From Paucimonas lemoignei (GTDB lineage Bacteria > Pseudomonadota > Gammaproteobacteria > Burkholderiales > Burkholderiaceae_D), in assembly GCF_004342585.1 (NCBI RefSeq), contig NZ_SLZQ01000004.1, positions 248,001 through 312,000 of the forward strand: a stretch of 64,000 nt of DNA, given 5' to 3'. Below the pieces are notes generated by a model. It was not told the DNA's origin, ran no database searches, and saw only the letters and a program-made list of their open reading frames with translations. This document shows, in pieces, positions 7,702 to 13,407 of this stretch (positions within the stretch are counted from its first letter, which is position 1; every line of letters begins with the position of its first letter). The translations under genes and the position numbers were made by a program.

Positions 7702-8193
7702 TCAGGCTGCCGCTGCGTGGTAGACGTTTCCCTCTTCCACCCGGCGCCGGACCTCCAGCAGGGCGGTGCGCAGCTCGTCCTTGGTGGCGAGCTTGATTTG
7801 TTCGTCGTGGACTTCCAGTGCCAGGCGAATGAGGCCGAGCGCCTCGCCGTCAAAGCGCCATGCGGCCGTGCGGTCCGCACGCAATTTGCACCGGAATGCG
7901 CCGTCCAGCGCGGTGATGAAGTGCTGCTCGTACTCGGTGCCGATGCCGAACTCGCACAGGATCAGCCCGATATTCAGGGCGAAGGTGACCATGCTCCAGT
8001 CTTCCTCGGTGGATGCGCCGCGCACCATGTTTTCGAGTGAAAGCCAGTAGGCGGTGGACAGGTCGCCGGCGTTCTCGTCTTCGAGCGGGCGACTGCCGAG
8101 CGCATCAAATGCGGCGCGTGCAATGCACATTTCAAAGACCGTCGACACCGGCAGCGGCCGGAAGGCAGGGTTCCACTTCTGGATCCAGAACAT
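7702..8193 (-). CDS. Hypothetical phage protein, 163 aa
   Basis: A soluble, mainly helical protein of 163 residues with a good ribosome site (AAGGGAT before the ATG at 8193). It contains a long helical centre (TAYWLSLENMVRGASTEEDW, then FALNIGLILCEFGIG). The C-terminal part is Glu/Arg-rich (DEQIKLATKDELRTALLEVR) and may be a short coiled coil. I recognise no family. It lies 30 bases upstream of the clamp-like gene and three bases after the small membrane protein gene, so it belongs to the same early operon. Confidence 0.6.
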   Translation of the reverse strand: MFWIQKWNPAFRPLPVSTVFEMCIARAAFDALGSRPLEDENAGDLSTAYWLSLENMVRGASTEEDWSMVTFALNIGLILCEFGIGTEYEQHFITALDGAFRCKLRADRTAAWRFDGEALGLIRLALEVHDEQIKLATKDELRTALLEVRRRVEEGNVYHAAAA

Positions 8194-8196
8194 GGC

Positions 8197-8448
8197 TTAT
8201 CCCTTCTTCCAGCGGCGCCGGTAAAGCACCATGCTGCTGACAATGCCGAGCGGGCCACCGATCACATACGCCACGTAATGAATCGGCGTGGTGGCATGAA
8301 CAATCTGTAGCGCGCCCAGCTGGGCCACGGAGATCATCAGGCTGTTGGCGAAGGCGGCGCCATAGTGGCCGTTGTTGACGAACTGGGATTGCAGCCCCAG
8401 TGCGAAAACAAGGCCGAAGGTGCTGGCAAACAGCAGCAGGGTCGTCAT
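8197..8448 (-). CDS. Small membrane protein, three predicted TM segments
   Basis: An 83-residue very hydrophobic protein. Predicted membrane spans are at about residues 3-20 (LLLFASTFGLVFALGL), 30-50 and 56-76 (YVAYVIGGPLGIVSSMVLY), with a basic tail RRRWKKG in the cytoplasm by the positive-inside rule. Its start overlaps the dNMP kinase stop by four bases. A membrane protein in an early operon could serve exclusion or early host takeover; it is far from the lysis cassette, so a holin role is unlikely. Confidence 0.6.
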   Translation of the reverse strand: MTTLLLFASTFGLVFALGLQSQFVNNGHYGAAFANSLMISVAQLGALQIVHATTPIHYVAYVIGGPLGIVSSMVLYRRRWKKG

Positions 8449-8984
8449 GCAAACGCTCCGTCGATTTGCTCGAACAGATCGTCGAACGAGCCGTTGTTGT
8501 CGACCAGCTTGTCAACGCCAGGCTCAAAGGCCACACCGGACTCGCTGACATGCTGGTGTGCGGTACCGGCGCTATCGCGCTGAATGTGCCAGATGGCGCC
8601 GCCTAAGCTGCGGATGAGAGCGGCTTCATTCTCGAAGCGCACATCGGTGATGACGACGTTCTTCGAAACTGCCCAGTGGGAATTGATCGCGTTGCGCGCG
8701 ACGATCAGCCACAGGTCCGGATGCACCAGCTGCCGCCCCCACTCGGTCCCGAGCGTCTGCATCAGCTGGCGAGGCGACTTGCCGATCTCCGGAAGCACCT
8801 GTTCCTTGTACGGGTGCGCAAAATGCATCGGGTCGATATCGAGCATGGCGGCGATACCATGGCGGATCGGATCGGCGAAGCCGACCGGCATGTATTGATA
8901 GTTCCGGCGAAGGTGATATCCGATCGTGTCCTTGCCGGCGCCTGCTTTGCCGGTGATGCCGATAAGGCGCGGGAGCTTCAGCAT
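8445..8984 (-). CDS. Deoxynucleoside monophosphate kinase-like protein
   Basis: A 179-residue P-loop kinase. Walker A is GITGKAGAGKDT near residue 10. Other blocks fit phage dNMP kinases: ADPIRHG, PYKEQ, SPRQLMQTLGTEWGR and VVITDVRFENEA (a Walker B-like strand), and the substrate-lid region contains HIQRDSAG. The expected reaction is ATP-dependent phosphorylation of dNMPs to feed phage DNA synthesis. I start at the ATG at 8984 (MLKLPRLIGI) because it sits seven bases inside the end of the preceding gene; the upstream extension is low-complexity. Confidence 0.83.
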   Translation of the reverse strand: MLKLPRLIGITGKAGAGKDTIGYHLRRNYQYMPVGFADPIRHGIAAMLDIDPMHFAHPYKEQVLPEIGKSPRQLMQTLGTEWGRQLVHPDLWLIVARNAINSHWAVSKNVVITDVRFENEAALIRSLGGAIWHIQRDSAGTAHQHVSESGVAFEPGVDKLVDNNGSFDDLFEQIDGAFA

Positions 8985-9178
8985 TGCGCAGCCTCCAGCG
9001 TCAGCTTCTCGACCGGCATCTTCCACGGCATGCCGCCTTGAGTGCCTTTAACCTGAACTAAGGCGACCTGCTGCCCGATGATCAAGTCCTTGCGGATTTG
9101 CGCGACGACGCCGCGCTGTGGGCCGTGATCGCTGTCGAAGCTGACGCGAGCGCCCGGTGTAATGGTGGTGGTGATCAT
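8978..9178 (-). CDS. Small hypothetical phage protein, 66 aa
   Basis: A 66-residue protein whose composition (GARVSFDSDHGPQRGVVAQI, then VALVQVKGTQGGMPWKMPVE) suggests a small beta-barrel, like KOW- or SH3-type folds. Its stop overlaps the start of the dNMP kinase gene. I recognise no family. Real because of the tight operon spacing on both sides. Confidence 0.5.
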   Translation of the reverse strand: MITTTITPGARVSFDSDHGPQRGVVAQIRKDLIIGQQVALVQVKGTQGGMPWKMPVEKLTLEAAQC

Positions 9179-9185
9179 TGATGCC

Positions 9186-9293
9186 TCACGCGTTTGTGGA
9201 CTGGGTCGGCATCGCCTGCTGCTGCGCCCGCCATTGGCGGCCGATTTCGTAGCAGGCGAATCTGACCGCCATGGAAATGAGAGTGCGCTTCAT
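9186..9293 (-). CDS. Possible very small protein, 35 aa
   Basis: An open frame (ATG at 9293, TGA at 9186-9188) fills an otherwise empty gap in the operon: MKRTLISMAVRFACYEIGRQ then WRAQQQAMPTQSTNA. It ends seven bases before the next gene. The amphipathic helix with aromatic and basic residues looks protein-like, but the ribosome site is poor. An internal ATG (MAVRF) is an alternative start. Confidence 0.35.
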   Translation of the reverse strand: MKRTLISMAVRFACYEIGRQWRAQQQAMPTQSTNA

Positions 9294-9305
9294 GCTGGAT
9301 GCCGA

Positions 9306-9668
9306 TCAGGAGTTGCGTGCATCGAGCCCGCCCTTGTCCGCGCGTGCTTCGGCGGCGTGGTCGGAATAGGCATCGGGGAAACGCTGCTGTAGCTTGCTGA
9401 TGTTGGCGGCGGCAATGTCTGCCAGTTGCATTCCGAGAGCATCGGCAGCGATCGCGAGATACCACATCACGTCGCCGATTTCCTCAGCGAGGTGCGCACG
9501 GCGGTCTTCATCGAGCGGCTTGCTGTAGATCGCCATGCGCTTGACTTCGGTGGTCATTTCGCCGGATTCGGTGGCAAGGCCAAGTGATGCGTGCACCAGT
9601 CGCTCGACCGGCGTCGGCAGTTTTTTTTCGGTGCGCAGTGCGTTGTTTTGGTAGGTGATGAGGTCCAC
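9306..9668 (-). CDS. MazG-like nucleotide pyrophosphohydrolase
   Basis: A 120-residue all-alpha protein. The metal-binding pattern is visible: ATESGEM in the first helix pair and EEIGDVMWYLA (the E-E-x-x-D motif) about 30 residues later. This is typical of MazG-like NTP pyrophosphohydrolases, which hydrolyse (d)NTPs or alarmones to monophosphates. In phages such enzymes are thought to adjust ppGpp or the nucleotide pool. It shares an operon with a dNMP kinase, so together they may remodel the dNTP pool. Confidence 0.82.
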   Translation of the reverse strand: MDLITYQNNALRTEKKLPTPVERLVHASLGLATESGEMTTEVKRMAIYSKPLDEDRRAHLAEEIGDVMWYLAIAADALGMQLADIAAANISKLQQRFPDAYSDHAAEARADKGGLDARNS

Positions 9669-9679
9669 GTTATTTCCCT

Positions 9680-9871
9680 TTAATCGAGGTCGTTTGCCTG
9701 CAGCTTTTTGACGTCTTGCCGCGCGAGGCGCTGCATGTGCCGGCGCGCGACGTTTTCTAGGATTGGGCGGTAGGTTGGGTGCTGGAGCATTTCATCGAGA
9801 GGCGTCGACACTTGAAGAAACCGGTGTGCGATTTCGAGTGCCAGGCGAGTCGGAGCGATGCGGGCACCCAT
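9680..9871 (-). CDS. Small hypothetical phage protein, 63 aa
   Basis: A 63-residue helical, basic protein (LEIAHRFLQVSTPLDEML, then a C-terminal LARQDVKKLQ). I recognise no family. It starts one base after the stop of the gene upstream (TGA-C-ATG) and ends 11 bases before the MazG-like gene, so spacing supports translation. Confidence 0.45.
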   Translation of the reverse strand: MGARIAPTRLALEIAHRFLQVSTPLDEMLQHPTYRPILENVARRHMQRLARQDVKKLQANDLD

Positions 9872-9872
9872 G

Positions 9873-10172
9873 TCACACGCTTTCCAGCTCCGGGTGCTCG
9901 GTAAGTGCCAGCAGCGCCTCGGGCGAATCGATGCTCCAGTTCAGCCGAACGTGGCTGCCGATCTGGCGGCGGTCGTAAGCTGCACAAATTCGCTGCACAG
10001 CCGGCAGCATTCGCTCACGTACACAGGGGGCGCACTGGCAGTCTTCGATCGATTCAGCGCGGATGCGGCCGATCTGGGGCGTCAGGCCTCGGGCGGCGAT
10101 ATAGTCCTTGCCGCGAAGTCCAGCATACGGATCGCGCATGGAGGCGCGGATGGTGACTTTCAGATCATCCAT
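9873..10172 (-). CDS. Small hypothetical phage protein with paired cysteines, 99 aa
   Basis: A 99-residue protein. Residues 8-20 (SMRDPYAGLRGKDYIAARG) and a C-x-C-x2-C cluster (EDCQCAPCVRERML) stand out; the cluster could bind a metal. The C-terminus (NWSIDSPEALLALTEHPELE) is acidic and helical. The ATG at 10172 overlaps the end of the preceding small membrane gene by 13 bases. The frame is open to 10358, but the extension is out of keeping with the operon. I recognise no family. Confidence 0.5.
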   Translation of the reverse strand: MDDLKVTIRASMRDPYAGLRGKDYIAARGLTPQIGRIRAESIEDCQCAPCVRERMLPAVQRICAAYDRRQIGSHVRLNWSIDSPEALLALTEHPELESV

Positions 10173-10288
10173 TCGATCACTCCCGGCGCGAGTGTGACGA
10201 TCGCGAAAATGATTGCGAGGTTCGCGTACTGATGGCGTGCGAGCCAGCCGTGCTCCACGTGCATGACGGCATTCCAGGCGCGCTTCAT
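10160..10288 (-). CDS. Very small membrane protein, 42 aa
   Basis: A 42-residue protein (MKRAWNAVMHVEHGWLARHQ, then one hydrophobic helix YANLAIIFAIVTLAPGVIEW). It has a single transmembrane segment with the basic N-terminus probably cytoplasmic. Its ATG overlaps the stop of the first gene of the operon (10285-10288), which is good evidence for translation. Function unknown. Confidence 0.5.
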   Translation of the reverse strand: MKRAWNAVMHVEHGWLARHQYANLAIIFAIVTLAPGVIEWMI

Positions 10289-10722
10289 GCTTTTGCTCGC
10301 TTGGTGTAGTCGCGAATATTCCAGTCCTTCGCGAGCTGTTCCCAGATGCGTCCGCCATCTTCGAAATAGCAGTGCACTTCCCGCTGCGGCTGGAAGTCCA
10401 TGCGCAGAACGGTCAGGCAGTCCTGAAACAGTTCGTAGTCGAGGCAGCGGAAATCGGTCAGATCGAACTTGAAGCGGTTGCCGTTGTAGAGGCCGAGTAG
10501 GAAGCTGGCGATGTAGCGGCATTGTCCAGAGTGGCCTTGGGCCACCTTCAGAAGCCGCTTCAATGCTTCAACGCCCTCGGCACGAATCTGCGGCAGTGCG
10601 GCTTGGCGCTCTGCTTCTTTGCGGCGCATTTCGGCGAACATTTCATGGACACGGTCCGGGTCGACTCGGGGTGCCTGAATAGCTGTCGGCAAGCTGTGAT
10701 GTCTGGTCGGCTGGTTTTCCAT
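10285..10722 (-). CDS. Conserved phage protein, first gene of the leftward early operon
   Basis: A 145-residue soluble protein. Residues ~30-50 are a Glu/Arg-rich helix. The rest contains a block found in other phage early genes (EALKRLLKVAQGHSGQCRY, FLLGLYNGNRFKFDLTDF, then VLRMDFQP and GGRIWEQLAKDW), possibly the DUF7673 family, though I cannot confirm this. A clear ribosome site (ACGGAGA) precedes the ATG at 10722. It is about 40 bases downstream of the expected start of the leftward promoter. Confidence 0.65.
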   Translation of the reverse strand: MENQPTRHHSLPTAIQAPRVDPDRVHEMFAEMRRKEAERQAALPQIRAEGVEALKRLLKVAQGHSGQCRYIASFLLGLYNGNRFKFDLTDFRCLDYELFQDCLTVLRMDFQPQREVHCYFEDGGRIWEQLAKDWNIRDYTKRAKA

Positions 10723-10769
10723 CTGCGTCTCCGTAGAGTTGCCACAACGAAGTGTTGCGGCTTGGAATA

Positions 10770-10810
10770 AGTATAGTTCGCTAAACTTTATAAAGTCAAG
10801 AAAACTATAC
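10770..10810 (-). promoter_or_regulatory. Leftward early promoter PL with two operators
   Basis: On the minus strand, TTGACT (10799-10794) and TATACT (10775-10770) are separated by 18 bases, a near-consensus sigma-70 promoter. Operator OL1 (10771-10786) reads GTTTAG-CGAA-CTATAC on the minus strand and covers the spacer and -10. A second site, OL2 (10795-10810), reads GTCAAG-AAAA-CTATAC on the plus strand and covers the -35. The same pattern recurs at the cI/cro divergence. Confidence 0.85.
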
Positions 10811-10883
10811 GGCGCAGAAATATTTCATGCCACCCGGAAAAAAGTGGGACAGGAAACTATTCTCTATGTTGTAAAAACGCAAT

Positions 10884-10907
10884 AAAAAAGCCCGCTAATG
10901 CGGGCTT
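10884..10907 (-). terminator. Rho-independent terminator of the repressor gene
   Basis: AAGCCCGC and GCGGGCTT with a TAAT loop form an eight-pair stem followed on the minus strand by a run of six U. It lies 22 bases after the repressor stop codon and separates the repressor transcript from PL. Confidence 0.88.
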
Positions 10908-10929
10908 GGCGGACGCTTGAGAGGCAGGG

Positions 10930-11601
10930 CTATGGCATGTCGAAGCCGGCGTGCTGCACCACTCCGCAGAATTCATCGCCTTCTTCCAGTTTGAGATATC
11001 GGTTCGGCCACTCGGGATTCAACGCTTCGAGATATAGCTCCCCATCAACAGTAATCAGGCGCTTGAAAGTGGCTTCCATAGTCGTGTTGCGTCGGACAAT
11101 GACGAACTTGCCCGGGAGCGCTTCGGCGTGGGCATTCACATATAGCAGTATTCCCTCTGGGAATGTAAACGGCTCCCCGGGAGGTGCAGTCATAGACTTC
11201 CCCTTCACCCGAAGAACATAACCACATTCACCGAGATCCTTGTGGCAGGGCTTCCATTCGTCAGCATCGCCCGGTTGGAAGTTGTCGCACAGCTCGGTCC
11301 ACTGTCCCGCTTGAACCCATGAAATCACTGGATATTGCCTATTCTTTTTAATATCCGGGCCGGGCTCAACATTGTCCTCGACCCGCCTTAATTTTTTGGG
11401 CCCGGCACCAGTTGTGATCCAGGTGGCGCTGAAACCGGTGGCCAGTTCAATTCCCTGCGCGTATTCGTACTTCATGGACTTGATTTGACCATTGAGCCAC
11501 TGCGTAGGGGTTCCTTTAGACACTTTTGCGGCCTTATAGAGTTCCGCTTGGCTATGGCCGGCGTCAAGGATTTCCTGAATGCGTTCGGAAAGTGTCGTCA
11601 T
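10930..11601 (-). CDS. CI-type repressor, LexA/S24 peptidase family
   Basis: A 223-residue lysogeny repressor. Residues 1-55 hold a helix-turn-helix (LYKAAKVSKGTPTQWLNGQI). The C-terminal half is an S24 peptidase-like domain: the nucleophile Ser is in RVKGKSM and the Lys general base is probably in KFVIVRR, giving RecA-stimulated self-cleavage upon SOS. A cleavage-site Ala-Gly is visible in WVQAGQW. I start at the ATG at 11601. It has no Shine-Dalgarno but lies just after a TAGATT -10, so the mRNA may be leaderless, as for lambda cI. It should bind the GTTTAG-N4-CTATAC operators and hold PL and PR shut. Confidence 0.92.
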   Translation of the reverse strand: MTTLSERIQEILDAGHSQAELYKAAKVSKGTPTQWLNGQIKSMKYEYAQGIELATGFSATWITTGAGPKKLRRVEDNVEPGPDIKKNRQYPVISWVQAGQWTELCDNFQPGDADEWKPCHKDLGECGYVLRVKGKSMTAPPGEPFTFPEGILLYVNAHAEALPGKFVIVRRNTTMEATFKRLITVDGELYLEALNPEWPNRYLKLEEGDEFCGVVQHAGFDMP

Positions 11602-11671
11602 GTTTAGGAATCTAAGCGATTCCTTGTTTAGAGTGCTTGACGTCAAGAGTTTAGACTCCTATACTTTCTGC
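11602..11671. promoter_or_regulatory. Divergent PR/PRM control region with three operators
   Basis: PR (plus strand) has TTGACG at 11637-11642 and TATACT at 11660-11665 with a 17-base spacer. PRM (minus strand) has TAGATT at 11614-11609 and a poor -35, as expected for an activated promoter. Operators are at 11602-11617 (GTTTAG-GAAT-CTAAGC), 11626-11641 (GTTTAG-AGTG-CTTGAC) and 11649-11664 (GTTTAG-ACTC-CTATAC), spaced 24 and 23 bases, about two helical turns. Both promoters place the start site on the first base of the next ATG. Confidence 0.88.
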
Positions 11672-11878
11672 ATGGATACCTTGAAAATCATCGACGCAGT
11701 GGGTGGCAGGAAGGCCGTCATCGAAATGACTGGCCTCAGCCGTGGCCGTATTTCGCAGTGGGTGACCGACAAGGCCATCCCGACGCCATGGCTGAAATTC
11801 TTTGAGGCGAAATTCCCGGCGCTGGACTGGGATGCGCTGCGGGCGCCGGCAGAGGAAGAAAAAATCCCCACTCATTGA
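11672..11878 (+). CDS. Cro-like repressor
   Basis: A 68-residue DNA-binding protein. The helix-turn-helix is in GRKAVIEMTGLSRGRISQWV followed by a TDKAIPTPW turn, similar to YdaS/Cro-type proteins. It is divergent from the CI gene and is the first gene of the rightward transcript. The ATG at 11672 lies six bases after the -10 box with no ribosome site, so the message is probably leaderless. The frame is open upstream but has no ribosome site and would lie before the promoter. Confidence 0.83.
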   Translation: MDTLKIIDAVGGRKAVIEMTGLSRGRISQWVTDKAIPTPWLKFFEAKFPALDWDALRAPAEEEKIPTH

Positions 11879-12009
11879 CCAAGGGTTGCTTATCCGTGCA
11901 AACGGCAGCAGCCCCTTTTTTTTGCCCGGAATTCGGGCTTTGATAATTCTCAAAGGAGTTTCCCAGCATGACAGACCGGGATGAGCAGGCGGCAAGCAAT
12001 CGAGTGGTG

Positions 12010-12315
12010 TCAACCATTCTTATTCGCTTCCATAGCGATGCGGTGAGCCTCGGCGCTTGCAAACCGCATGCGACCTTGGGCGTCGACTGTGCAGCCGTTA
12101 GCGTCGCACCAGGCGGGGAAAGTGACCGGATCGATGTGAGCTTTGATGACGATGTGTCCTTGGCGGACATATCGCTTGCGAGCCTGTTCGGCCTGATCCT
12201 GCCACTGCAGGAATGTGCTCGGCAGCTTGTGCCCGTCGGTGAACATGGCGCGCAGCGCGTCGTAGTCGCTTTCGCGATACCAGGCAATGCCGATCGCTTG
12301 AAGTTGTGAATTCAT
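12010..12315 (-). CDS. Hypothetical protein on the opposite strand between cro and cII, possible moron
   Basis: A 101-residue soluble protein (MNSQLQAIGIAWYRESDYDA..., FLQWQDQAEQARKRYVRQG, CDANGCTVDAQGRMRFASAE). It is read leftward against the Cro/CII transcript. It starts at the ATG at 12315; the frame is open further upstream but not convincingly. The 'WYRESDYDALRAMFTDG' opening is one I associate with small conserved proteins of proteobacterial genomes and plasmids, function unknown. Its own promoter must lie in 12316-12454. Position and orientation fit an accessory gene expressed from the lysogen. Confidence 0.65.
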   Translation of the reverse strand: MNSQLQAIGIAWYRESDYDALRAMFTDGHKLPSTFLQWQDQAEQARKRYVRQGHIVIKAHIDPVTFPAWCDANGCTVDAQGRMRFASAEAHRIAMEANKNG

Positions 12316-12454
12316 GGGTGGTCTTCCGGTGTTTGTAGGCTTGAGGAAGCTGAAATTTAGCACGATGGAAACCTGCCCTTCGTTGTTGTGTTGTTGTAGC
12401 AAGAATAAGTGAATAAAAAACATTTCACATCGGTAATAAAAAGGGAGGTTTACC
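12316..12454. promoter_or_regulatory. Divergent intergenic region before the CII-like gene
   Basis: This region contains a TTGTTGTGTTGTTGT tract (about 12381-12398), a GTGAA/TTCAC dyad around an A-tract (about 12409-12428) and a strong AAGGGAGG ribosome site for the CII-like gene. The TTG-repeat tract resembles the paired TTGC sites used by CII activators, but this is only suggestive. Confidence 0.35.
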
Positions 12455-12952
12455 GTGACCTGCAAGTATTCGGAGATTAACCAGCATGATGCGCTGTACA
12501 GGGTCGCGCGCGACTATCCAGGCGGCATCGAGGCACTGGCACAGCGACTGACTAAAACGGCGCCGGTGATGTACAACAAGCTGCGCCCGGGTATCCAGAC
12601 GCACCACGCGTCGTTCGAAGAGACGACCGAGATCATCGAGTTGTGCGTCCAGGCGAACGTCAAGGACGCGATGCTGCCGGCCTATGCCTTCGCATGGCGA
12701 CTGGGCCACGTGATGGTGCCGGTGCCGCGTGTCGACAATGTGCCGGATGAAGAGTTGACCCAGAACGTCTGCAAGACGATGAAGGAATTCGGCGATGTTG
12801 CCTCCTGTCTGTATCAGTCATTTGCCAATGACGGAGACATCGATGCCAACGAGCTGGAATCCTTCGAAAAGGAATTCCAAGAAGCGATCGCTGCAATGTG
12901 CGAGCTTCGGGCACGCGTGCAGGACCGGGCGAAGAAAGCGGAGGCAAAGTAA
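12455..12952 (+). CDS. CII-like phage regulatory protein
   Basis: A 165-residue protein starting at GTG 12455 behind a strong AAGGGAGG ribosome site. The N-terminal half fits the CII family of phage regulators (QHDALYRVARDYPGGIEALA, QRLTKTAPVMYNKLRPG), a helix-turn-helix that packs as a multimer. The C-terminal half is helical and acidic (NELESFEKEFQEAIAAMCEL). It probably acts on the lysis-lysogeny choice or on replication gene expression. Its stop overlaps the next ATG (TAATG). Confidence 0.78.
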   Translation: MTCKYSEINQHDALYRVARDYPGGIEALAQRLTKTAPVMYNKLRPGIQTHHASFEETTEIIELCVQANVKDAMLPAYAFAWRLGHVMVPVPRVDNVPDEELTQNVCKTMKEFGDVASCLYQSFANDGDIDANELESFEKEFQEAIAAMCELRARVQDRAKKAEAK

Positions 12953-13407
12953 TGCAGGGCTCCCTACCTCGCCGCGGCACTCCCGCGTTCGATGCGCTCG
13001 AGCGCGTTCATTCTCTCGGCGGCAAAGCATCCATTCACCAGCTGCTCGCTGCCGTCAATTCCAATTTCCGCTCACCCACTCGCCTCGACAAGCTGGCGAT
13101 TCAACCGCTTGCGCTGCTGGGATTTGTGACCCGTCTGAAGACCGGCATTCAGATCACGCCGGCAGGTCAGGTGTTTATCGAATCCAATGCAGCGAAGAGC
13201 TCGATCGGTGCGAAGGTCTTGCCTTCTCAGCCGGCGCCGCCGACAAAGCCGCTGCACTCCGCCTCGGCGTTCGATGTCATCGAAGCGCGGCGCCCGGGTG
13301 CGCTCGATTACCGCAATATTCCCTCGTTGATGGGTGGTGTCCGGGTGCCTTACCGATCGTCCTGCCAAGTCACTGGGCAGAGCGGAGGTGGCGATGGCAA
13401 CGATTGA
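12952..13407 (+). CDS. Hypothetical phage protein with possible winged helix, 151 aa
   Basis: A basic 151-residue protein. Residues ~10-70 (FDALERVHSLGGKASIHQLL, then RLDKLAIQPLALLGFV and ITPAGQVFIES) have the helix-helix-helix-wing rhythm of a winged helix. The C-terminal half is Pro/Ser-rich and ends in Gly-Gly-Asp repeats. It is coupled to the CII-like gene by TAATG and overlaps the primase start by 14 bases. It may be a DnaC/O-like origin partner, but this is inference from position only. Confidence 0.5.
   Translation: MQGSLPRRGTPAFDALERVHSLGGKASIHQLLAAVNSNFRSPTRLDKLAIQPLALLGFVTRLKTGIQITPAGQVFIESNAAKSSIGAKVLPSQPAPPTKPLHSASAFDVIEARRPGALDYRNIPSLMGGVRVPYRSSCQVTGQSGGGDGND

Noticed and set aside
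8197-8448. Holin role for the early-operon membrane protein
   Set aside because: It is in the early leftward operon far from the lysis genes, and a three-TM holin is present at 38803.
11579-11671. Upstream start for the Cro-like protein
   Set aside because: It would begin before the PR promoter and inside the cI start region.
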